Assembly (NCBI RefSeq): GCF_902859915.1
Contig: NZ_CADIKK010000004.1
Location: 62,001 to 126,000, forward strand
DNA: 64,000 bases
DNA from: Paraburkholderia ultramafica
GTDB taxonomy: Bacteria > Pseudomonadota > Gammaproteobacteria > Burkholderiales > Burkholderiaceae
Reading direction: 5' to 3'
Shown here one piece after another: positions 34,105-42,649 of this stretch. The number at the start of each line of letters is the position of its first letter. Position 1 is the first letter of the stretch. Below the pieces are notes generated by a model that was not told the DNA's origin, ran no database searches, and worked only from the letters and a program-made list of their open reading frames with translations. The position numbers and the translations under genes were made by a program.

Positions 34105-36063
34105 ATGAAATCGCAACTACTCCTACTCTCGACCCTGTCCCTCGCGCTCGCCGGATGCGGCGGCGGTGGTGGCGGCGACAGTGCCGGCAGCACTGCGGCA
34201 ACCCAGGCCAACGGCAGCAGCAACAGCGCAACCGGCTCGGCAGCTGCGGGCAACAGCAGTAGCAACAGCAGCAACGGTGCCACCGCGCTGAACGCGGCAG
34301 GCACCGCAGTCGCAAAGCTGAGCTGCACGTCGCCGGCCACCTCGGCAGGCACGGGCAGCGCGACGCTTGCCGCGGACACCCCCAGCGCGGACGGCACGCG
34401 CATCTTCGCGAACGGCAGCACCTTCAACCTCGCCTTCAGCACCAACGTGCCGAGCGCGGACATGTTGAACTGGGCCATCACCGACACACTCGGCAAAGTT
34501 GCGGCGAGCGGCAGCACGCCCGTGCCGAGCGGCGCGAAGACCATCACGTTCAATTGCACCTCCACGCTCGCCGGTTATTTCGCGGCGACCGGCACGCTCG
34601 CGCAGAACGGCGGCCAGTTGCCGCAAGCCGGCACGCGCCCGGTCGGCATCGCGACCTTCGGCGTGACGCCGAACCTGTCCGGCGTGGTTCCCGCCGTCAC
34701 CTATGCGCGTCAGGAGCAGCATCGCTTCGGCATGCAGGGCGCCAACGACAACGGTCCGCTGCTGGCGGCACTCGGCATTTCGTCGACCATCGACGACCGC
34801 GAGCTCTCGGGCACGGAGCCGAACGGACCGAACACCTTCAACCCGTCGGCCGATAACCTCGATCCGTTCTACAAGTCCGGCAAGGTGATGCGCCTGATCC
34901 GTCTCGACGGGATTCCCGCGTGGGCGAGCAGCAGCGGCGCGTACCAGGACGACACCCACGTGCCGGCCGACCTGTCGTACTACCAGACCTACATGAGCCG
35001 CGTCGGCACCGAATCGAATGCGATTCGCGCCGCGTACTTCCCGACCCAGTCGGCCAACTACTATCAGGTGACGTGGGAGCCGAACCAGATGTGGGCCGAC
35101 ACCGACGCCAACTTCGTCGCCTTGTACAAGGCGGTCTATCAGGGCATTCATTCGACCGATCCGCACGCGGTGGTGATGGGCCCGGCCGATGCGTTCCCGA
35201 GCCTGACCACGTCGCATCTGAAACGCCTCGCGCCGCTCGGCTACGCGCAATACATCGACGCGGTGGCCACGCACGGCTACTACGACGCGGGCACCTCGCC
35301 GTCGCATCCGCCCGAGCGCTACGACAGCGACCCGTCGACCGCCGACGGTTCGTTGCGCGGCCAGATGCGCAATCTGCGCGCGGAAATGGCCACCGACTAT
35401 CGCACGGGCATGAAGCTGTTTTCGACCGAAGCCGGCATCAGCTACGACCTCGGCAGCTCGTATGGTCCGAACTATCCGGGCGCGAACGTGCTGTACGCGC
35501 AAGCGGCGGTCGCGGCGCGCATGCACATCATCACGCTCGGCGAAGGCGCGGATCAGACCTACGTGTTCTACGGCGCGGACTATCCGGGCGAAGTCGGCTA
35601 CGGCACGTTCTTCGATCTGAACGATGCGCAAGGCGCATTCGGCGCGCAGAACCTCAGCCCGAAGCCGGTCGCAATGGCGATCAGCGCGATGACGCACACG
35701 CTCGACGGCACCACCACGCTCGGTCCCGTGAACGGCACGCCGAACGGCATCTACGCGTACGCGTTCCAGCAGGTGGGCAACGGCGCGGTGATCACCGCAT
35801 TGTGGGCGCACAGCAACAATGTGTGGAGCGCGAGCACGGGCTTCAGCTCGACCTATAGCGTGCCGTACAGTCTCGCCGTGGATGCGCCGGGCACGAGCGG
35901 CACGGTGAATGTGGTCGACATGATGGGCAATGCGACCAGCGCGAACTACAGCAACGGTACGCTGACGCTGAACCTGACCGAGTCGCCGGTGTATGTGGTG
36001 TCGAACAACGCGTCGGTGGCGAAGGCGAACGCGACGGTGCCGGTCGGCTACTTCGGCATGTAA
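34105..36063 (+). CDS. Glycoside-hydrolase-like lipoprotein, homologue of the gene at 26531
   Basis: A 652-residue lipoprotein: MKSQLLLLSTLSLALAGC puts the lipidated Cys at residue 18, followed by a Gly run and a Ser/Asn/Ala-rich linker of about 50 residues. Next comes an Ig-like beta region, then a catalytic-type region homologous to that at 26531: shared segments include YYQVTWEP, HGYYDAGTSPSHPPERY, ETG/EAGISYDLG and NYPGANVLYAQAAVAARMH. The glutamate pair is E325 (T-W-E-P) and E442 (S-T-E-A-G), fitting a retaining clan GH-A mechanism. No Asp follows Cys18, so outer-membrane sorting is expected. The start at 34105 is the ATG; the TTG one codon earlier is not used. It may trim or edit EPS at the cell surface. 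Confidence 0.75.
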   Translation: MKSQLLLLSTLSLALAGCGGGGGGDSAGSTAATQANGSSNSATGSAAAGNSSSNSSNGATALNAAGTAVAKLSCTSPATSAGTGSATLAADTPSADGTRIFANGSTFNLAFSTNVPSADMLNWAITDTLGKVAASGSTPVPSGAKTITFNCTSTLAGYFAATGTLAQNGGQLPQAGTRPVGIATFGVTPNLSGVVPAVTYARQEQHRFGMQGANDNGPLLAALGISSTIDDRELSGTEPNGPNTFNPSADNLDPFYKSGKVMRLIRLDGIPAWASSSGAYQDDTHVPADLSYYQTYMSRVGTESNAIRAAYFPTQSANYYQVTWEPNQMWADTDANFVALYKAVYQGIHSTDPHAVVMGPADAFPSLTTSHLKRLAPLGYAQYIDAVATHGYYDAGTSPSHPPERYDSDPSTADGSLRGQMRNLRAEMATDYRTGMKLFSTEAGISYDLGSSYGPNYPGANVLYAQAAVAARMHIITLGEGADQTYVFYGADYPGEVGYGTFFDLNDAQGAFGAQNLSPKPVAMAISAMTHTLDGTTTLGPVNGTPNGIYAYAFQQVGNGAVITALWAHSNNVWSASTGFSSTYSVPYSLAVDAPGTSGTVNVVDMMGNATSANYSNGTLTLNLTESPVYVVSNNASVAKANATVPVGYFGM

Positions 36064-36072
36064 GCCGGGAGC

Positions 36073-36101
36073 GGGCGGCGCGGCCGAGGTCCGCGCCGCC
36101 T
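36073..36101 (+). terminator. GC-rich hairpin after the hydrolase lipoprotein
   Basis: Arms GGCGGCGCGG (36074-36083) and CCGCGCCGCC (36091-36100) pair perfectly around CCGAGGT, starting 10 bp after the stop. No T-run follows, so it is a probable but not canonical terminator. Confidence 0.5.
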
Positions 36102-36211
36102 GAACCGGCTTTGGACGTCAAAAGACAGAAACTCCAACATCAACGGCAAAATCAGCGCACACTACCTCACTGCTCCTGTGTGGAGCGAAAAACGCCAATT
36201 GGGAGTCCATC

Positions 36212-36352
36212 ATGGCAAAAGGTCAGATGCGCAGTAACCGCGAAGTCAAAAAGCCGAAGCAGGAGAAGAAGCCGCAACCCGCCACTTCTCCGTCGGGCGC
36301 GCCGCCGATCCGCGTAGCACCGACCGTTTCGGCGACCCATAAGAAGCACTAA
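36212..36352 (+). CDS. Small basic protein of 46 residues
   Basis: An ORF of 46 residues, MAKGQMRSNREVKKPKQEKK followed by a Pro/Ala/Ser-rich part and ending SATHKKH. GGGAG 7 nt before the ATG supports translation. The highly basic composition (about 13 Lys/Arg/His) and MAKGQ(M/L)RSNRE start recall small conserved proteins of Burkholderiales of unknown role. A 12-bp hairpin follows directly at 36358. It may bind nucleic acid, but nothing shows this. Confidence 0.65.
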   Translation: MAKGQMRSNREVKKPKQEKKPQPATSPSGAPPIRVAPTVSATHKKH

Positions 36353-36357
36353 CAGAG

Positions 36358-36384
36358 TCGGCCTGTCTCCGTGAGGCGGGCCGA
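36358..36384. terminator. 12-bp hairpin after the small basic protein gene
   Basis: TCGGCCTGTCTC (36358-36369) pairs with GAGGCGGGCCGA (36373-36384) around CGT, with two G-T pairs. It begins six bases after the stop and lies between convergent genes (small protein and MFS carrier). It may terminate both, though there is no T-run on either side. Confidence 0.55.
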
Positions 36385-36422
36385 ATCGCTCACCCTCTCT
36401 CACTCATTGCCGGCAAAAGCGG

Positions 36423-37907
36423 CTACCTGGAAATATCCTCCAACGCGACGTCACGCGTTTTGGGTCCAAGCGTGCCGATCGCGACCATCACCACCGCCAT
36501 CGCGCCGGAAATGAACACGAACACCCCGTTCACGCCGAAGCGGCTCAGACACCCGGCGATTACGAACGCCGAGAACATCGCCGAAATCCGGCTCCACGAA
36601 TAAACGAATCCCACTGCCCGCGCCCGGATGCTGGTCGGGAACAGCTCCGCCTGATACGCGTGGTAGCTGTACGAAATGATGTTGCCCGCCAGCACGAGGC
36701 ACACGCCGAGACTCACCAGCAGCACCGTCTCGCGCGCCTGGCTGAACGCCAGCCCGCACACCACGTTCACCCCCGCCATCAGGATGATCACCGTCTTGCG
36801 CTCGAAGCGGTCGGCAATCAGCAAGCCCAGCAACGGCCCGAGCGGCGCGGCAATCGCGATGAGGCTCGCGTACATCAGGCTCGTCGTGACCGTGATGCCC
36901 TGCTTGATCAGCAGCGTCGGAATCCAGTTCGCGAAGCCGTAATAGCCCATCGTCTGGAACACGTGGAAGATGATCAGCATCAGCGTGCGCTTGCGATACG
37001 GCGGCACCAGCAGATCGCGAAACGCCGCTCGCGCGCGCACCGGCTCGGGCAACGCGGGCTCCGGCAGCGGGCGTCCGGATTCGCGTTCCACGCGCGCTTC
37101 GAGGCGCGTCATCACCGCGTCGGCCTGGTCGATCCGGCCTTTTTGCGCGAGCCAGCGCGGGCTCTCCGGCAAACGCAGGCGGATCCACCACACCACGATC
37201 GCGCCGACCACGCCGGTCAGCACGACCAGACGCCAGCCGTCGAGTCCGAAGTAACGATGCGGCACCAGCAGATACGACAGAAACGCGACGATCGGCACCG
37301 CGCAGAAGCCGATTGCCTGCGAGCAGGCCGACGCGCGGCCGCGCACATGCTTCGGCACGAGTTCGGAGATGTACGTGCCGATCGTGACGATCTCCACACC
37401 GATGCCGATCCCCGCGATGAAACGCCAGAAGTTGAGCCCGAGCGCTGTGTCCTGAAACGCCATGATGATATTGGCCGCCGTGTACCACAGCAGCGACCAC
37501 GTGAAGATCGCGCGGCGCCCAAACCGGTCGGCGAGAAAGCCGCACGCCGCGGTGCCGATGAACAGCCCCGCGAATAGCGCGGCGATGAAACTCGCGACGC
37601 CGCTGGTGCCGAACAGGCCATGCGTGGTCGCGGTGAGAATGCCGCTGCGCACGAGTCCCGGCGCGATATAGCCGGAGAACATCAGGTCGTAGAGTTCGAA
37701 GAAGAGGCCGAGGCTGAGCAGCATTACCAGCTTCCAGATCGAACGGGTGGCCGGCAAGCGGTCGAGCCGCGCGGAAATGCGCGCGCCCTCCAGCGCGATC
37801 TGCCCGGCGCGCCCGCCCGCCGACGTGTCCGTGCCCGCAGGCAAACCGCCCAGCGCGCCGGCATCGCCGACCGCTGCTGCATACACCGCTTGATTCGACG
37901 ATTTCAT
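36423..37907 (-). CDS. MFS transporter (metabolite:H+ symporter type)
   Basis: A 12-helix major facilitator (494 aa) with a hydrophilic N-terminal extension of about 55 residues. The family signature is visible after helix 2 (GFLADRFGRRAIFTW) and again between helices 8 and 9 (LIADRFERKTVIIL), and the cytoplasmic PESPRWLAQKGR motif of sugar/acid porters is present after helix 6. It is followed upstream on the same strand by a CoA-transferase and a lyase, so it most likely imports the carboxylate that these enzymes break down. The 128-bp gap to the CoA-transferase leaves room for its own promoter. Confidence 0.9.
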   Translation of the reverse strand: MKSSNQAVYAAAVGDAGALGGLPAGTDTSAGGRAGQIALEGARISARLDRLPATRSIWKLVMLLSLGLFFELYDLMFSGYIAPGLVRSGILTATTHGLFGTSGVASFIAALFAGLFIGTAACGFLADRFGRRAIFTWSLLWYTAANIIMAFQDTALGLNFWRFIAGIGIGVEIVTIGTYISELVPKHVRGRASACSQAIGFCAVPIVAFLSYLLVPHRYFGLDGWRLVVLTGVVGAIVVWWIRLRLPESPRWLAQKGRIDQADAVMTRLEARVERESGRPLPEPALPEPVRARAAFRDLLVPPYRKRTLMLIIFHVFQTMGYYGFANWIPTLLIKQGITVTTSLMYASLIAIAAPLGPLLGLLIADRFERKTVIILMAGVNVVCGLAFSQARETVLLVSLGVCLVLAGNIISYSYHAYQAELFPTSIRARAVGFVYSWSRISAMFSAFVIAGCLSRFGVNGVFVFISGAMAVVMVAIGTLGPKTRDVALEDISR

Positions 37908-38035
37908 TGTTTGTCTCCGTTGCTGAGTTCCGGTCTGCCGCCGGATGAGATTGAGGACCTGCGTTCAAGGCATCGCACGACGCGCCGCGCGCAAGCGAAG
38001 GCGCGCCGCCGCGATGCCTGACCGCGCAACACGCG

Positions 38036-39277
38036 TCAGGCTGCTTCGCGCGGCGCCGGAGGCGTCGCGCTGCTGCCCAGCTCAGCAATCTGCGCTTCGT
38101 CGTAACCGAGACCGCGCAGCACTTCGGCGGTGTGCTCGCCGATCTTCGCGATCGGCTGGCGTGGCTGCAAACGTGCGCCGTCCATGGAAATCGGCAGCAA
38201 GGGCATCGCGGTTTCGCTGCCGTCGTCGAGCGTCAGGCGGGCCAGGCCGCCGCTCTCGTTCAGGTGCGGATCGTCGAACAACTCCTCCGGCTTCGTGATC
38301 GACGCGAACGGAATGTGGTCGCGTTCGAACAGCGGCACGAGCGCCGCGCCTTCGAATTGGCTCAGCGTCTCGCCGAGCGTTTTCAGCAGCCACTCGCGCG
38401 CCAGCACGCGGTCGTTGTTAGTCGTGAGGCGCGGGTCGGCGAGCAGATCGGCACGGCCGAGAATCGCGCACAGCGCGCGCCATTGGCCGTCGCCGGTCGC
38501 GGCGATGAACATCTGCTCGTCGTTGGCGAGCGTGAACACGTCATACACCGCCCATGCGCTGATGCGCTCGGGCATCGGCGCGGCGGGCACGCCCGTCGCG
38601 GCGAACTGCTGCATGTGCTGCGCGGACAGCAACACGCAGTTCTCGAACAGCGCGCTCTGCACTTCCTTGCCGCGCCCGCTCGTATGCCGCTCGTGCAACG
38701 CGGCAAGCACGCCGATCGCGCCGAACATGCCGCCCATGATGTCGTTGACCGAACTGCCCGCGCGCAGCGGACGGCCGACCGGGCCGGTCATGTAGGCGAG
38801 GCCGGCCATCATCTGCACGACTTCGTCGAGCGCGAGGCGGTGTTCGTAGGGGCCGTTCAGAAAGCCCTTGTGCGACACGTAGATGAGCTTCGGATTGCGC
38901 TCGCGCAGCGTCGCGTAGTCGAGCCCGAGGCTCGCCATGCGGCCCGGCTTGAAGTTCTCGACGAACACGTCGGCGCTATCGACGAGCTTGTGCAGCGCGG
39001 CCAGTCCCGCTTCGCTGTCGAGGTCGAGCGCGACACTCTTCTTGTTGCGATTGAAGGTGCGGAAAAAGCCCGCGCCGGTGCCGAGCAGACGACGCGTGCC
39101 GTCGCCGCGCGGCGGCTCGACCTTGATCACTTCGGCGCCGAGGTCGCCGAGAATCATCCCGCAGGTCGGCCCCATCACCATATGCGACAACTCGATCACG
39201 CGAATGCCCGCGAGCGGCAACGCGCCCTGCCGCGGCGCTGGCGGAGTGGAAGCTGACGTAGAGGAAAGCGGATTCAT
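38036..39277 (-). CDS. CaiB/BaiF (class III) CoA-transferase
   Basis: Transfers CoA from an acyl-CoA to a free carboxylate. The 413-residue protein has the class III features: GIRVIELSHMVMGPTCGMIL at the start, DVFVENFKPGRMASLGLDYA and a later RLALDEVVQMMAGLAYMTG in the region that holds the catalytic Asp of this family. It overlaps the preceding lyase gene by ATGA (start 39277, lyase stop at 39274), so the two are coupled, in the order lyase then transferase. Activation by the transferase followed by cleavage by the lyase would degrade a branched 3-hydroxy-3-methyl acid. The exact acid is unknown. Confidence 0.9.
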   Translation of the reverse strand: MNPLSSTSASTPPAPRQGALPLAGIRVIELSHMVMGPTCGMILGDLGAEVIKVEPPRGDGTRRLLGTGAGFFRTFNRNKKSVALDLDSEAGLAALHKLVDSADVFVENFKPGRMASLGLDYATLRERNPKLIYVSHKGFLNGPYEHRLALDEVVQMMAGLAYMTGPVGRPLRAGSSVNDIMGGMFGAIGVLAALHERHTSGRGKEVQSALFENCVLLSAQHMQQFAATGVPAAPMPERISAWAVYDVFTLANDEQMFIAATGDGQWRALCAILGRADLLADPRLTTNNDRVLAREWLLKTLGETLSQFEGAALVPLFERDHIPFASITKPEELFDDPHLNESGGLARLTLDDGSETAMPLLPISMDGARLQPRQPIAKIGEHTAEVLRGLGYDEAQIAELGSSATPPAPREAA

Positions 39278-40263
39278 TGCAGTACCTGCGGTTCGGAAGA
39301 GGGTTGGCGAGAGGCGAAACCTTGGCGGGCGGCGCCGAACTGCTTCGGCAAACCGGCGCGCGCCAGATAGCCATACAGTGGTTCGCCGGGCAACGCGTCG
39401 GCGAGCACCGCGCGCGACGCGAGCAGTCCGGCGAGGTCGATGCCGGTGTCGTAGCCCATGCTGTCGAGCATGAACACGAGGTCTTCGGTGTTGACGTTGC
39501 CGGTCGCGCCCGGCGCATGCGGACAGCCGCCGAGACCGGCCAGCGACGCGTCGAATTCGCGGATGCCGTGTTGCAGCGCGATCAGCGTGTTGGCGAGACC
39601 GAGGCCGCGCGTGTCGTGGAAATGCAGCGAGCGCAGCCGGTCGCCCGCGACCTCGCGCACCAGCTCGATGATCTCGCCGACCTGGCGCGGCGTCGCTTCG
39701 CCGGTGGTGTCGCCGAGCGCGATCACGTCGGCGCCCGCTTGCACCGCGGCGCGCGCGATCGCGGCGATATCCGCATAGGGCACCGCGCCTTGCAGCGTGC
39801 AGCCGAACACCGTCGACAAACCGGCGATCAGTTCGACGCGCCGCACCCCGGCGTTCGACGCGTTATCGATCAACTCGCGGATCGTGGCGAATGCGTCGAT
39901 CATTTCGGCGGGCGTCTTGCGCACATTGGCAAGGCTATGCGCGGCGCTCACCGAAATCGGCGCGACGATCCGCTGCACGCCGGCTTCGAGCGCGCGTTGC
40001 GCGCCCTTCAGATTCGGCACCAGCGCCGTCACGATCAGATCGTCATAGGTGAGCGCGTGGGCGATGACGTCGTCGGCGTCGGCCATTTGCGGCAGCAGCT
40101 TCGCGGGCACGAACGACGCGACTTCCATCTGGCGCACGCCGGCGGCATAGGCGGCGTCGATCCAGCGCCGTTTGAACTCGGTGGACATGGTGCGGGCGAC
40201 GCTTTGCAGACCGTCGCGCATGCCGACTTCGGTCACGACGACGCGCTCCTGGGTGTCACTCAT
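39274..40263 (-). CDS. Hydroxymethylglutaryl-CoA lyase family enzyme
   Basis: A DRE-TIM metallolyase (329 aa) that should cleave a 3-hydroxy-3-methylacyl-CoA into an acetyl-CoA and a keto product. V-G-M-R-D-G-L-Q near residue 15 carries the R-D-G metal motif. FHDTRGLGLANTLIAL holds the metal-binding His, and GLGGCPHAPGATGNVNTEDL is the signature of HMG-CoA lyase with the catalytic Cys. The start at 40263 fits the family N-terminus; the open frame continues to 40371. In this operon (CoA-transferase, MFS carrier, LysR) the substrate may be HMG-CoA or a related citramalyl-type CoA ester rather than a leucine-pathway intermediate. Confidence 0.92.
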   Translation of the reverse strand: MSDTQERVVVTEVGMRDGLQSVARTMSTEFKRRWIDAAYAAGVRQMEVASFVPAKLLPQMADADDVIAHALTYDDLIVTALVPNLKGAQRALEAGVQRIVAPISVSAAHSLANVRKTPAEMIDAFATIRELIDNASNAGVRRVELIAGLSTVFGCTLQGAVPYADIAAIARAAVQAGADVIALGDTTGEATPRQVGEIIELVREVAGDRLRSLHFHDTRGLGLANTLIALQHGIREFDASLAGLGGCPHAPGATGNVNTEDLVFMLDSMGYDTGIDLAGLLASRAVLADALPGEPLYGYLARAGLPKQFGAARQGFASRQPSSEPQVLQ

Positions 40264-40476
40264 GGTCTTGAATCCCGGTGTTGAGTCCCGCTGGGGATGC
40301 GGGGAATGAAGCAACTGGATGACAGCGTGCCCGCGCCCGGGCGCGTGGGGAAGTCTGCGTTGGCGACGCACTCCATCGCCGCTCGCGATGGCCGCTCAGG
40401 CAAGCGGGACGGGCGTGCGCGGTCGCAAAGGGGAAACCCTTAAGGGCTTTTCAGAGGGCGAAAACGCGATCCGCGC

Positions 40477-41370
40477 TCACACCGCCCGCAGCAAATGCTC
40501 CAGCAGATGCGACGCCGCGAGCGTCAACGCATTCCGGTCGCGCATGCAGATCACGAAGCGCCGCTCGGCCCATGCTTCGCGCAACGGCACGGCGACGATG
40601 CCGTATTCGTCGGCGGCATGGCGGGGCAGCGCCTCACGCGGCAGAATCGCCACCGCGAGGCCAGCCTGGATGAAGCGATAAGCGGCGTCGAACGTCGACA
40701 CGTAGGTTCGATAGTTGAGTTCGCTGCCCTTCTCGACGGCGATGCGCTGCATCAGCGCATTCACCGACGCATTCGACGCGAGTCCGAGATGATCGAACGC
40801 CAGCGTCTGCTCGAAGCCGACTTCGGCCTCGCCCGCGAGCGGATGAGCGCGCGGCACGATCAGCGCAAGATGATCGGCGCGATACGGCACGACGTCGAGA
40901 CTGCCCATCGGCACGACGTCGCGGCAGATGCCGAGATCGGCGACGCCCTCTTCCAGACCCCGGACGATTTCCGCGCTCACGCGCTCCTCGACGTCGACGC
41001 GAATCCGCGGGTTGGCCTTCAGGAAGATCGACAGCGCCTCGGGCAGAAACTCCACCATCGACGACACGTTCGCCAGCACCCGCACGTGGCCGCGCGCGCC
41101 GGCCGCGTACTCGCTGAGTTCGGCCTGCAAGCGTTCGTGGCCGCGCATGATGAGCCGCGCATGCCGCAGCAGCGCCTCGCCGGCGGCGGTCGCGCGCACG
41201 CCGCGCTGGCTGCGCGACAGCAGCGCGACATCGACCAGCGCCTCGAGATCGGCGAGCCGCTTGCTGACCGCCGACGGCGCGATGAACTCGCGCTCGGCCG
41301 CCCGCGCAATCGTGCCTTCCTCGCAAACGGCGATGAACAAGCGCAGCGTCACCTGATCGATCTGCCACAT
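40477..41370 (-). CDS. LysR-family transcriptional regulator
   Basis: A 297-residue LysR protein. The N-terminal winged HTH (QVTLRLFIAVCEEGTIARAA and PSAVSKRLADLEALVDVALL) is followed by the periplasmic-binding-type effector domain, with FLKANPRIRVDVEERVSAEI and the typical AYRFIQAGLAVAILPREALP segment. It lies 213 bp upstream of the lyase on the same strand and diverges from the LysE-type exporter at 41758, with 387 bp between. It may activate the lyase/CoA-transferase/MFS operon, the exporter, or both. The start at 41370 is at the family N-terminus; the open frame runs on to 42156 without support. Confidence 0.9.
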   Translation of the reverse strand: MWQIDQVTLRLFIAVCEEGTIARAAEREFIAPSAVSKRLADLEALVDVALLSRSQRGVRATAAGEALLRHARLIMRGHERLQAELSEYAAGARGHVRVLANVSSMVEFLPEALSIFLKANPRIRVDVEERVSAEIVRGLEEGVADLGICRDVVPMGSLDVVPYRADHLALIVPRAHPLAGEAEVGFEQTLAFDHLGLASNASVNALMQRIAVEKGSELNYRTYVSTFDAAYRFIQAGLAVAILPREALPRHAADEYGIVAVPLREAWAERRFVICMRDRNALTLAASHLLEHLLRAV

Positions 41371-41757
41371 GAGCGGGCGCGCCCCCGGAATTTGAAGTGG
41401 CAAAATTATGCCCGAGGAACGCATGGGCCGAGCCGATCCCAGGGTATCCACCGCTCGCGCGCGAGCCGGGCTCCATCGGCCAGCCGGCCAGGTGCGAGGT
41501 GGCGTACCTCGACTTTGCGCGAGCATGGCTCCGCTCGAACACGCGCGGTCTTGCCCCCGCTTTCCGGTCTGGCTATGCTGACGGACGCGCTGGCCGCCCG
41601 CACTCCTGAAGCGCCGCGCCAACCGGCGAAGCCGCATGAACCCGAACGAACCGGCGCGAACGGCAGCGAACCGCAACCGCACCGCAACCGCAAACCGCAA
41701 ACCGCAGCGAACCGCAACCCGCGCCACGAACCAGAACAACCGCTCAAGGGCTTCACC
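41371..41757. other. 387-bp divergent region between LysR and LysE-type genes
   Basis: No gene accepted. The right part (about 41660-41725) is a degenerate repeat built from ACCGCA-like elements (AACCGCAACCGCACCGCAAC and similar). An AAATTAT stretch at 41402-41408 is the only AT-rich spot. LysR sites are expected here but none could be fixed by eye. Confidence 0.4.
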
Positions 41758-42399
41758 ATGTCCACCACCAGTCTCTTCTTCACCGCCGCGGGCGTCGGCC
41801 TCGCGATTGCCGCGCCGGTCGGCCCGATGGGCATGCTGTGCATCCGCCGCACGTTGACCGGCGGTTCGCGCGCGGGGCTGGCGATCGGCTTCGGCATCGC
41901 GACCGGCGACGCGCTCTACGGTCTGATCGCGGCGCTCGGTCTGGTCGGCATCTCGCAGTTCATGCTCGCCTATGACCGCCCGCTGCATCTGCTCGCCGGT
42001 CTGTTTCTGCTTTATCTCGGCGTGCGTACGCTGCTGCAGAAGCCGGCCGCCGACCTTGCAAACGGCAACGGCGACGGCAAGCTCGCACAAGCAGGCCGCG
42101 CCGGCGCGCTGCGCGCGTACGCCAGCTCCTTGCTGCTCACGCTGACCAATCCGCAAACCGTCATCATGTTCGCCGCGCTGTTCACGACGCTCGCACCGCG
42201 CGGCGCGTTTTCATCGACCATCGCGCTGACGACGGTGGCCGGCGTGTTCGCCGGCTCGATCGCGTGGTGGTGCTTTCTGGTGACCGTGGTGTCGCTCGCG
42301 CGCCATGCGATCGGCAGCAAGTTGCGCGTCGCCATCGACCGCGTGGTCGGCTTCATGCTGGCGGCGTTCGGCATCGTCGAGATGCGCCGCGCGCTTTGA
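41758..42399 (+). CDS. LysE/RhtB-family amino-acid exporter
   Basis: A small inner-membrane exporter of 213 residues with about six hydrophobic helices. LAIAAPVGPMGMLCIRRTLT is the family's first-helix motif (G-P-x-x-x-x), and RAYASSLLLTLTNPQTVIMF matches the conserved N-P of helix 4. Such proteins export amino acids or related compounds. The start at 41758 has AAGGGC upstream. The gene diverges from the LysR regulator and is followed 250 bp later by a TSUP-family protein on the same strand. Confidence 0.9.
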   Translation: MSTTSLFFTAAGVGLAIAAPVGPMGMLCIRRTLTGGSRAGLAIGFGIATGDALYGLIAALGLVGISQFMLAYDRPLHLLAGLFLLYLGVRTLLQKPAADLANGNGDGKLAQAGRAGALRAYASSLLLTLTNPQTVIMFAALFTTLAPRGAFSSTIALTTVAGVFAGSIAWWCFLVTVVSLARHAIGSKLRVAIDRVVGFMLAAFGIVEMRRAL

Positions 42400-42509
42400 G
42401 CGGGATTCGCCGCGCGATGCGGCGAGCGTTCGCGGCCGGCCGCGTGCCGCACGCAAGCGCGGCAGTTTTGCGACAATAGCGGCTTTCGCCGCGGCCCGTG
42501 GCGCGCCTG

Positions 42510-42557
42510 CGGCGAACTACGGCGAACTACGGCGAACTGCGGCGAACTGCGGCGACC
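42510..42557. repeat. 10-bp tandem repeat upstream of the TSUP gene
   Basis: CGGCGAACTA occurs twice, then CGGCGAACTG twice, then a decayed copy CGGCGACC, from 42510 to 42557. It lies about 95 bp before the TSUP start. The unit is close to one helical turn. It is not coding in any supported frame. Confidence 0.7.
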
Positions 42558-42649
42558 TATGCGCGGCGCTGCGCCGACGCGCGGCAGCACGCACACGCCG
42601 GCCTTGCCGCCCAACCCTTCCACCCACCCGACCGTCCGCGGTCCGCTCA

